A stretch of 64,000 nucleotides of DNA from Symbiodinium sp. CCMP2592. Its lineage: Eukaryota; Sar; Dinophyceae; Suessiales; Symbiodiniaceae. Positions within the stretch are counted from its first letter, which is position 1. Every line of letters begins with the position of its first letter. Shown here one piece after another: positions 23,674 to 35,600 of the stretch. The translations under genes were made by a program, and so were the position numbers. Below the pieces are notes generated by a model. That model did no database searches. It was not told where the DNA came from and saw nothing but the letters and a program-made list of their open reading frames with translations. The stretch covers positions 51,001-115,000 of the forward strand of contig CAJNDT010004546.1 of NCBI GenBank assembly GCA_905221615.1, given 5' to 3'.

Positions 23674-26600
23674 TCAGGCACACGGCTCAGGCGCAAGTTC
23701 AGAGAAACGCACTTGCTGCATGAGGCCTTGGTTTGCGAAGCCTAGCTTTTCGTAGAGGCGCTTGGCACCATGCGCTCCGCGTGGATCCGCGTTGAGGCAC
23801 GTTCTCAGACCTGGGGTCGATGTCGTTTCGCAACAAAGGGTACAAGAAATGCAGACCATGCAGCACATAGCATACTAAGAGGCCCAAGGGACTTAGTAAG
23901 CAGGTTATAAGTATAGGGTTATAAGTACCCGAAGTGAAGTTGCCCCAATTATAACCCTACTTATAACCTCCTTGCTAAGTCCCCTGGGCCTCCAAGTAAA
24001 AAAGCATGGCATAGCAGGACATCATGATAGAATACCGCACTGTGTACTCAAGGTCTGCTTATCCCGCCTCGCTCGTTGAGGGCAGCCCCAATCGTTGCGA
24101 CCAACGCCGCGGCGCAGCCCCGCCTTCGGTGCGGTGGCGATGTGTACACCAGTTGGATCCCACGCCCAACATCTGCCAGAGCTCTACCAGCAGTCGAGAC
24201 GGCAGCAATGTCAGCGCCCACTTGCCACACATAAACTTCGCATGTGGCAATGAAAGCCTCCATGGCCTGTCGGTGCGATTCCCGTGTTTCTTGAGGGTCA
24301 TACAGGCCGACATCCTTTTTGAAGGCCACATGGTAGTCCGTGAGCTTTTCGACCACGGCCTCCTCCGCCAAAAGCACGTCGTTGCAGAGGCCGGCGGGCA
24401 CAGCTTGAGGCGTTTCCTGAGGTTTAGGGTTTAGGGCTTAAGGGTTTAAGGTTTAGGAGTTTCGATAGGTAGCTGCAGCTCCTTGTAGCCGAGGTTCAGG
24501 ACAGGAGGTCTACCGAAGGGGAACTACTTCACTGGGTTCACTCAACCCGGGGGTTTTGCCGCGCCTTCACAGGGAGCACGCGAAGCATTTGCCCAGCTGG
24601 GGGGTCTCCGACTGCAGGAGAGGATGAGAGCTCCATGGCCGTCACAACCATCTTGGGAGTCCAGGAAATGGCCTTTGCGGCAACTTTTGCCTACAGAAAT
24701 AGAAGTGAAGAGGGACGGCAGAAGAAAAGCTGCGGTGCTCTGTTTTAAAATTAGAATAGGGTCTTGGGGGTACATCATACTATAAGTATAATAAGGAACC
24801 CCCCAAAACAATTTAGGTTATCATAATTAAGGCCCCTACGTTATAGTACCCTTATGGGTATCCCTTACAGACCCCTTCAAAGGAACCCAAACAAGTATAA
24901 TAGGAACTTATTAAGGCCCCTATATTTAACCCGAAGTGGCCGGGCGCAGCTTCTGCAGAGCCCGCGCCGCCTCTTCGACAACTTCATGAGGGCCGTAGGC
25001 TGTCGTGATCATCCTCACCAAACTGCACATGTTGGGTTTAGGGTTTAATAAGGTTTAGAGTTTACGTTTAGGATCTAATAGGGTTTAGGGTTTTGGGTTT
25101 ATAAGCTTATGTAGCATGATAATGACCCCGGGGTCCTTATAATAAGAATCCCACTATTTGGGGTGCTATATTAAGGTCCCCTCCGATATGTTGGGCTGAG
25201 GGTTGAGAGTTTAGCCTTTAAGGTTTGGGGAGGGGTCCAGTCTAGGAGTTAGGCTTGAATGAAGGCTTAAGAGTTCCTTCAAGGTTTACGGTGACGACCT
25301 TTAAAAAAACCCTCGAATACAATACAAAAGCTGCCACCCTTAAAACATCTTAAAACCTTAAGCTCCTTACATCCTCAACCTTAAGGCGCTAAACCCTAAA
25401 CCCCAAGGTTACTCTTGACTTCCACATCTTCCTCGCCAGCTCAGGGTGGACCATGGAGAGAGCCTCTTCCACCCAAGCTTCCTTCAAGGCCCATGGAAAC
25501 CCCTAAACCCTAAACCCCTAAACCCCTAAACCCTAAACCCCTAAACCCCTAAACCTCTAAATCCTAAACCCCCGAAGCTCCAAACCCCCGAACCCCTAAA
25601 CCCCAAAGATCCCCCCAAACCCTAAACCCTAAAACCCTTCCTTGAGCTCACCTCCCATGGTCAGGGCGAGCTCGGGCTTTGCGCCCTGCGGTCCGGGCGA
25701 AAGCACCAGGACCCCCCGGGCCCGTGGCCCATGGAAGCTGAAGAGTTGCTTCACCTAGGCTTTCTGTTTAGGATTTAGGGTTTAGGGTTTCTGTTTAGGA
25801 TTTAGGGTTTAGGCTTTCTGTTTAGGATTTAGGGTTTAGGGTTAGGGGCTTAGGGGTTTAGGGGTTTAGGGCTTAGGGTATAGGCTCTATAGGGTTTAGG
25901 GGGCTCAAGGCTTTGAGAGGGTATAGGCTTTAGGCTTTAGGGGCTCCAGCCGCTTCAGTTTCAAGTTGAGGGGCTTAGGGTGTCGCGTGCGCTCCCAAGT
26001 TCTGGACCGCCTCTTGAGGTTGTTTCGGGTGCCAGATACGTAGGGTAATCTACCATGGTATAGTCTTCGGCAGTAATTCTATAGTATGCTCTACTACACT
26101 TGCTCTTTCTCCAAGATCAGACTGAGGCCTTAGGCTACAGAGTTTAACACTAACCCAAACTCAAACGGATGACAGTGGGGGTACGGATGAGACTCCAGAT
26201 AGTCTGAGAGCTGGCAATATGGAAGCATGCCCTTAGTTAGTACTACGGTAGTATTACAGTTCTACTATAAGACTTTAGTCTATAGTATAGAATTACTACT
26301 AGACTAGGGTTTTGGGTTTCGGGGTGGTTGTTGGACATCCGGGCGACTAGACAGTAAAACGGATGGACTGCCTCCGCGTAGCAGGGCGCCAGGAGATGGG
26401 GTGTTAAAAGCACGGAAACGCGAACGTAACTTGACCCGAACGGATTTTAATAGTACCTCACTGGCCATGGCAGGTTGGCCGCCCTCCTCCACTTGTTCTA
26501 GAACATCTCACTTGAAACGATGCTGCACTGTAGACAAGCATACTCTGACCGACACAGAAGGCCAAGAAATCCAACTCCTACCATCGGCATAGCCAAAAAC

Positions 26601-29600
26601 CCTAAACCCCTAAACCCTGAGCCCAAAGCCCTAAAAACTCTAAACCCTAGTCCCCTAGTAAACGTCGCCTGAAGCCTAAAAGTGGGATTCAAGGCTGAGG
26701 CATTATTAGGGGCGCGCTGACCTGAGCCTTCTCCACTGGCTGCGTCGGCAGGGCTCTGGGAGAGGACAAGACCTGCTGTGGTTAAGGTCTACGAACACAT
26801 GGTTGGGAAAGTAGTAGTTTAAGGTTTAGGGTTTGGGGTTTTGGAGTTTAGGGATTAGGGTTTAGGGATTCTAGTTCATGGTTTGGACAGCATTACAAAG
26901 TATAATTTGTATTCGTTGTGGGGAAAGCGTACCCATAAAAGCTTAGAATGTTGCCCAACTATCAAACAAGTCTAAGGTCCCAGAGACTCCGATATCCCTT
27001 GGTTAAGGATATATACTAAATTATAGGAGGATCCCTAATATGATTTTTTTCCCCCGTGATTAAGGAATATACCTTAGATCATAATGGGACTCCCAATTCA
27101 ACTTAAATTTTATTTCTTGTAGGTGTGAATGTTTGCGAGGGCAGTTGATCCGGATAGCTCGCGGCATGCTTCATGTTTGACTTTTGAAAGTTGATTCGAC
27201 CGCGCAGCAGTGTGGCTCCTGGTGCAAACAAAAGAGCCGTTCGTTGCCGTAGCGTTGCAGCGGATGGGTGGCAAGGCTGCATTTTGTTAGGCTGCCTGCA
27301 TTGGCAGCGGAGCCGAGGCTCCATGGCGGCTAGTTACAGCGCTGAGGTGCAGCATGATGCCTCCCAATCTGGGAGCGGGCAAGCGGCAGACCAAAGCAAC
27401 GGCAATCAGGACCGGCAGTCTTGGTACAGCAGTAGCCAGTGGCAGGGTGCGGGAAATTCCTGGGATTACTACGGGAGTAATGGTTGGAGTTATTCTGCAC
27501 CGAGCGCATGGGCTTGGCAAAGCGCCCCGTCTTGGGGCAATGCTCAGTGGGGCGGCAGCTGGTGGCATGGCGCCGCATGGACGGATGATTCGACGAGCCA
27601 GTCGAAGAATGGGGCTGCTGAAAGCCAGGCTCAGGCGAGCCCAGAGGAGGCGGATACGACCAGGCGGCAATCTGCATCTACCATGGAAGAGGATCCGTGG
27701 GGTGTTCCAGAGGGCACCGGATCGCTGGACGACGATCAAGGATCGTCGAGCAAGCAGGGATCGGCGGCACAGCCGAAGGCCACCGGGAAAGACTATATCC
27801 CGGAATATGACGGAACCACTCCGATGAGGGAGTATCAGCGACGTGTCAAGCTGTTTGAGATGAGTACGGGAATCGACCCGTCGTTCAGGGCCCAGAAGTT
27901 GATGGAGAAGCTGTCAGGGAATGCCTGGTTGGCTACTGAGTCAATTCCTCTGGAGTCTCTGAAAGATCCGCAAGGGGTGACACGTTTGTTGGAGCACTGC
28001 ACCTCTGGAAGGAGCTCGAGCCGCTGGAGTTTCTGAGGACGTTCCAGACTTTGGCAGATTTTTACAAGGGTTTCAGAAGATCAAAAGGGCAGGAGTTCGT
28101 CGCCTACGACATGGAGTTTAGGCGGCATGGTCAAAGGCTGGAAGAAGTGGGGGCTGGTATCGCTGGTGTGACCAAGGCGTACTGGTTCCTGGAGAAGGCT
28201 TCACTCTCCAGCGAGCTGCGGAAGCAAGTCGTGGCAGCGGCGGGTGGCCAGTACGATTACAACAAGCTCCGTGCCGCGGTGATGGCGATTGTTCCTCAGG
28301 TGAACAAGGAAGATGACGGGCCATCTACGAGCTCAAGTGGAGGCAATCATCGACAATGGCGGCGGTCCCCTGCTAAGGTACATGCCACGACGCAAGATGG
28401 CGATGAGAACATGGAGGCCCCGGAAGGCGAGGAAGTCGAGGAGCTCCCCGTCGAGGCCCTTGAAGAGGAACTCCAGGTCCTCATGACGCAAGCTGCTAAG
28501 AAACGAGCCCAGGTGGAGCGTGCTCGTGGCTATGGCGCTCCGCCTCAGAAAGGGGCGAACCGTGGCGAGACGCCGGAGGCTCGTGAGCGGCGGATCGCCG
28601 AGCTAAAACGGCGTATGCCATGCTCAGCTTGCAAGGCGAATGGCCGTACAGTTTACGGCCACTGGCACAGCGATGCCAGCTGCCCCTTCAATCAGAAGGG
28701 GAAGGCCGAAGCTCCCGCTGGAAATGTGATGGCGGTGATTGAAGAGGAGCTCTCGGACTCAGATGAGTATGGTCCTGACTCCTCCGACGTCTTCTTCACG
28801 GAGTACCTTTGCGCGAGTGCGGTGTCCCAGATCGAGGTGGATGGTCACGACCACCGATTGGCCCTGTCGGACACCTGTTGCGCGAGGTCGGTAGCTGGAG
28901 AAGCATGGGCGTTGCGGCATATGCGCCACCTTCACGGTTTGGGAGTTGATGTTTATGTGGTTGATGAGCAGCGCCCATTCCGTTTCGGGGCCGGTCCTCG
29001 TGTGGAGTCCCGCTACGGAATTGTCATGCCGCTGATTGTGGAAGCTGCTCAGGTGACACCATGGGTTCGTGTGAGCGTTGTTCAACAAGACGTTCCGTTG
29101 CTGCTGAGCAAAACGGCCTTGAAGGGTTTGGGAGCGCGCCTTGACCTGGGTGATTCGAGGATCCTTCTTGGGAAACTGGGCACCCAGGCGCCGCTGATTG
29201 AGACCGCTTCAGGACTGTGCGGTTTCATGATCAACGACAACGTGGCGTTTTCTGAGAACGACATGACTTTGCCGCCTCAAGCAATGCTGGAGGGCGAGAC
29301 CGAGATCTATGTACCTGGCGAGGCCGAGGACGAGAACGTCGAGCCGATCTACAAGGTCCATGCCGAGGCCGATCGAGGAAGCACCTGCCAGAAGTGCGAG
29401 ACTTGCGCGAGAGCTCTGATCGAGAGCCGAGATTTCTCCTACAATGCCTTGGAGATGTTGGCTAACCTTCTCCCGGAGGTGAAGATGAAAAAGCAGCGGG
29501 CTATCAACCAAGCCGGGGAGAGCCGAGCGCAAGGTCTCGTTGCTGGGGTGTGGGCCCATGGAGGTTTCAGTGGGATAACTCGAGCTACGAGGGACCTGCC

Positions 29601-32600
29601 TTGGACCATCAAGTATATCAACCAGTTCTTGAGGCAGCAGGTGAAGATGGAATGGAGTTCTTTTGTGCTGATGAAGAACATCAAGACCAACCTCCACCGC
29701 GACAAGAACAATGCCAAGCAAGCTTTGTCGGCCACGGTGACGTTTGGAAACTTCCAAGGCGGCGAGCTTTGGATGCGTGAAGGGTCGGCCGAGAACCAGC
29801 CGGGCGCATCTGTTGATCGACGAGATCGCGAAGGAAAGCTTGTGAAGGGCACTGTGGTCAGCACTCGAGAAAAGCCGCTGGTATTTGACCCGCGAGTGTC
29901 TCATGGGACTCAGCGATGGAAGGGCACCCGATGGTGCCTGACGTGCTACACCTCAAGAGCGATAGTCGAGTTGGGGGACAACGATCGACGCTTGCTGCAC
30001 GACTTGAAGTTCCCCTTGAAAGCCGTCGACAAGACCAGGACCTTTGGGAAAGTGAGTTTTCAGTGCCAAACTTCGTCCAGTCACCAGGAGCCACATGTTT
30101 TGAAGGATGAAGTTGGTAGTGTAAATGTTTGTACTCCGCATGATTTAAGCTCTCCGTGTGTGGCTCAGCCGGAGAGTGATTCAGCTAGATCAGCAAACCA
30201 TCAGCCACAGTGTGACAGTGAGTGCGATGGTCTCCAAGTACACTGCGCCGAAGAAGAAGGAAGAATATGTCGCGTGCATCATGGCACGGACTACCGTGTC
30301 GGCGGAGGAGTTGCGCAAGCACGATGTGGAGCGGCTCAAGCAGATCTGGACATTGATCAAGCCGAAGAAAGCGGCGGCCCCTCTGCCGACCGGTTGGAAG
30401 AAGTACGATGTTCCAGCCCTCAAGCACCTGTACGAGACAGTGGTCGTGCCGGATTTGCAGCGGCCCCTGGACAATCACTGGGTCCGTTGGCAACGTCCCT
30501 TGTTGGTCACGGAGATCGACATGTGGGCCCAGGAGGTTACGGAGGCGCGGAAGGACGAACCCGAGGACCTCTACTCGGAGACGCCGATGTGCCAATCGTG
30601 TCAGATACCATTTGTGATCCGCACCAACAGGATGACACGGGAAGATTTCTTCGGGTGTGTCCGATTCCCGATGAGTCGGAACACAATGGCTCTCACGTAC
30701 AATGGCATGCCGGCAAAGACGGTCCAGGACGGGCTGGAGAAAGAGCGCAAGGCCAAGACCCTCGAGGAGTCCGCCGAAGATGTGAAAAGGGAAGAGAAGC
30801 CGAACAAGTTCACCGGGTATCCGAAGGGCCCGACCAATGCGGCTCGTCGCAAGACTCCCTGCTTGACAGAGTGGCGGGGCGACTCCTCCGATGGGTCGTG
30901 GGCGAGGACGGGTCCCCTCCCCGTCGAGACGGATTCCGACCACGAGGATTCCTCCAAGGTGATCAACGCCAATCTGACGTCAGAGGAGATGGAAATGATC
31001 AAGCAGCTCCGGAAGAGCAAGGGCGAGATCGAGAAGTGAAGCCCACGTTTTCGGCTGAAGCCACGGCAGGTGATACCTCAGAGCATCGATCCACTTCGGA
31101 GAGCGTTCTGAATTGTAAGAGTTGTAATGCCGAAAGCCTCCCGAGAAATCCCGATGAGATTCGGGCTAGGATTCGTGATGGGTGTGAAAGGCGCCGTCAC
31201 TTGAAGAAAGGTGCGATCAAGAGATTTCTCGGGAATGCAAAGGCAGTGGCTGCAAGTGTTATGATTGCATCCACAGCTGCTCTCGGAATGGCTATGCAGT
31301 CTGTCCCCAGTACTGCAGTTGTCAGGCCAGATGTACTGGAGGTGTTTGACGGTGAAGCACAGGTGTCTTCTAGTTTTGGCCGGTGGGGTTGGAGTACTGC
31401 TAAGCCTGTGGATCTGAAGCTTGGTGATGGTAAGTGCGATGCTGAACGGCATGATGGCCTTCTTGAGTGGGTTGAGCGGAATCGGCCTCGCCTTGTGGTG
31501 GTTTCGTGTGCTCGCGATTTCAAGTCTCTCGATGTGATCGACAAGTCGAAATCGTCCCAAGAAAAGAGAAGACTCAAACATCATAGGGAAAAGCAGCTTC
31601 CTTTCGTGCACTTCGTTGAAAGCGTGTTTGAGAGACAGATGAAGCGAGGAGACGACGTCCTTGTGAGTACTTGTGCTGCTAGTGGTGCTTTCAGAGAACC
31701 TGTGTTTCAGAAAATCATGAACCACCCGCAGGTTTATGCCACCGCTCTTGACAGTCGAGGAAATAGCGCTAAGGATGCTTCATCAAGGTTCTCTGGAAGC
31801 CATACCGTGCTTTGGCTGAGCACGGCCCTCGAGATCTGTGAAGAACTCAACATGCTGAGTCGTGAGGGTTCGAGAGGTGGAGGTTTACGTGAAATGATCC
31901 ACAGTCATGGTAGGCAATGTGCTTCAGCGATTTGCAAGGGATATGTGAAGGTGTTGAAGCGGAAGGATCCGAGCCGTGTGCGGAAGATGCTTAGGCAAGT
32001 TGCAGCTAGGATCCGGAACCCTCGCAATCGGCAAGTGATTCGCGATCTACGATGGAACGAAAAGAACATCAGTAAAGCGCTAGCACGGTGGAGTGCAGTT
32101 TTCGCGGTAGATTCCTCAGGGGGCGGTGACGCCCACTCAGATGCACCCATGCATGATCCCCTGGAGGATGAAACCGACCAAGAGCTCCTCGCCGCTGATC
32201 GGGTAGATCAAGGAGGGGAACCTCTCAGAAGCGATCTGGCCTATGACGGCGTCAAGTTCGAAGTGCCCAGCGGGCGCAGGCTGAGTCCCGAGATCAAGGA
32301 AGGGTTACGGAAAGCACACTGCAACTTAGGACACCCCAGCAAAGCGGATCTTAAGCGGTTTTTGAAGCTAGGTGGGGCTAAACAGGAAGTTGTTGAAGCT
32401 GTCGACTGGATGCAGTGCGTTTCGTGTGCCCATTCGAACCGGCCCAAAGCCCATCGGACCACGAATATACCTCCTTGCTCTATCACGTTCGGTGACGAGG
32501 TTCATTTGGACTGTTTCTGTATTCATGATAACACTCCTGAGGCTTATTGGTTCCTGTCTATTGTGGATAGGGCGACCAGTTATCATGTAGTTGAGTTACT

Positions 32601-35600
32601 TCGCGATCATAGTCCCAACGAACTTCATCGGGCTTTCGACAGAGCGTGGGCCAAGTGGGCTGGACCTCCGCTGAGGGTGAGTGTGGATTTTGAAGGCGGG
32701 TTTCGGGGCAAAGAGTTTTGGAACCAAGTCAGCGAGTCCGGCGCTTCACTCGTGTCGATAGCCGGCACAGCACACTGGCAGGCAGGGAAGGTTGAACGAC
32801 ATAATCAGACTGTCAAAGACATGCTGAGGACTGTCATTAGGCATACCCATGTTAGGGGACGAGAACAGATTCGCGTTGCCGGCCGGGAAGTGTGTTGGGC
32901 TAAGAACACGTTAGTCAGAGAGCATGGTTGGTCGCCGGTGGCTTTAGTGTTCGGGAAAGAGCCTAGGGTTTTCGGTGAACTTCATAGTCAGGGCGAACCA
33001 AACATGTTCCATCCCAGGGTTGGAGACCCTGATAGTGAAGTGGCTAGGCGCATGAGGTACAGGTATCATGCCAAGCTGGAATACGTGAAGTCCCAGGCTA
33101 GGCAGATGCTTGCTCGAACTGCTCACAATAGGGTGCGTAAGATTACTAACCCTAGGGTCGGTCAGATGGTTTTCTTCTGGAGGGCCGAGCGGAAGAAGGA
33201 ACCGAGTAGGTGGGTTGGTCCCGCTTATGTGGTTGGTCTTCAAGGGTCTAGCGCTTGGGTGGCGATAGGAGGTAGATGCTTTCTGGTTGCGGGTGAGCAT
33301 TTGCGTGAAGCCTGTGGGGATGAGAGAAACTTCGGTGATCCTCAGATTCAGAAGGCGATTGCTCTGTTCAAGAAGACCCCTAAAGAAGCTACTTTCGAAG
33401 ACCTGACTAGACAACCTCCTCCTAGCGAAGAACCTCTTGAGATTGAGCAACAGTCATTTGCACATGATCTTGCACGAGATGCAGGTGACTTTGAGCAAGG
33501 AGTTACCGAGTTGCCTGAGGAACTTCGGAGAGTGGTCAAGCGAGTAGGATGGACTCAGGACAGCTCTGGTAATCCTGTGCTTGTGACACGTCGCGCCTGG
33601 GCCTATCGCACTCCCGAAGCCAAGTACGAAGGTACTAGCTATCCCTATAGAACTACTTGGGGTCGGTTTGACGGGGAGTGGATTTGGCTTGAAAAGGACG
33701 TGAAGTGGAGTGAGCTCTCCAATCCCAACAGTTTTCTCCCTCAGGCTCCTGCCGAAATCCTGATCACTGCGTTTAGCCGTAGGAGTAAGAGAGAGATGAC
33801 TTTGGATGATGTGCCTGTTGTGATAAAGAGAAGGAGAGAAGGAGAGGAGCGAGAGGCTGCTGTTCACGCGGTTCATCATGGGAAAATTGTGGGAAAGAAC
33901 AAATTGAAGAGAATGATGGATAAAGAGGTTCCGTATGAGAAGATTCCTGAGAGTGAGCGCGCCGCCTATCATGAGGCGCAAGAGAAAGAATGGCAGAGCT
34001 GGAGGCAATATGAGAGCTGTGAGGTCTTGAGTGAGGAGGAGAGTGCGAGAGTTTTGAGGGAGAATCCCAAGAGAGTCCTCCCCAGTAGATACGTGTACCG
34101 AAACAAGAATGCGGGATTAGTTGATGAACAGGGAAGGGCTCTCCCTGTTCGGGCAAAGGCCCGGTTGTGCCTTCAGGGGCATTTATGCCCAGACTCCCAA
34201 ACGGGTCAGGTTCAGGTGGATTCCCCGACGGTTGAAAGGGTCTCGACCATGCTTTTCTTGCATATGTGCATCAGCTACGGTTGGTCCCAGAATTGGTTTA
34301 TCGGTGACATAAGTAATGCCTTTCTTCAGGGTGCACCATTGCAAGGAAAGGAAGCCATGTACATGAGACCTCCAAAGCAAGGCCTGAAAGGGGTTGGTCC
34401 AAACCAGATCCTGAAGCTGCTTAAGCCAGTGTACGGGCGTCCCGATGCTCCTCGAGCCTGGTACGAGGAACTGGCAAAGGTCCTGACCCAGGAGTTGGGA
34501 TTCTCGAAGTCCTACATAGATCCTGCAGTGTTCATGCTCAGAAATCCTGAAGGCCTGTTGATCGGTGTTATGATAATCCATGTTGACGACCTTATGGTTT
34601 GTCATGACGGTTCCCAGCAGGCCATGGATGCAATTGAGCGTTTGAGAAAGAGATTTCCCTTTGGAACTTGGGAGAGGGTTGCGGACAAGCCTCAAGGAGT
34701 GACCTACTGCGGCAAGGAGATTTGTCTTCGCAAGGATACGCAACCATATATCACCCTCGCCCAAGACGGTTTCGTGGACGGCAGATTGGAGGAAATGGAT
34801 ATTGAACCAAGCAGAAAGCGTTGTCCTGAACAGTATGCCAGTGAAGAAGAGAGAGCGGAATACAGGTCAATCGTTGGTAGTCTCCAGTGGCTGTCCACCC
34901 AATCTCGTCCTGATATGAGTTTCGAGACGAACCAGCTTCAGAAGAGAATCGCTGATCTCCGTGTCTTTGACCTCAGTCGCGCTAATAAAGCTGTGAGAGA
35001 GGTGAAAGAGAATCGTATGCTGTTGACGTTTAGAGATCTCGGACGAGATGCTCAGTTGATCGTGTATTCGGATGCCGGTCTGTACTCGAGTGTCGGAGCT
35101 GAGATCAGTGAGCAAGAGTGTGAAGACATCCTTCAGTCTCAGAAGGATAAGAAACTTGTTTATTCGCAGAAGGGCGCTTTGGTGGGCTTCGTTAAGCGTG
35201 GATCCACTGAAGTCAGAGGCGAGAGTACGCATGTGAATGTTCTCGACTGGAAGAGTAGCACCAATCGTAGAGTGTTGGAGTCGAGCTTCGCTGGTGAAAC
35301 GCATGCGGCCTTGATGGGTTTAGGCATGGGCCATTTCTGTCAAGTGCTGATGAGCGAGCTGCGTTTTGGATCGGATGTTGTTGGCAGTGTCGATGACGAT
35401 GGATGGAATGATTTGGTCCCTATGACCTTGGTTACGGATTGCAGGTCTATTTACGATACGGTTCATAAAGATGGCCAACATATCTCCGACAAAGCCAGTG
35501 TTGTCCATGCAGTGCTTCTTCGTCAAGCTCTCACGACTCGCCAAGTCGCTTGTAGAGTTAGATTGCTCTGGGTTCCCACGAGACATCAATTAGCTGACGG

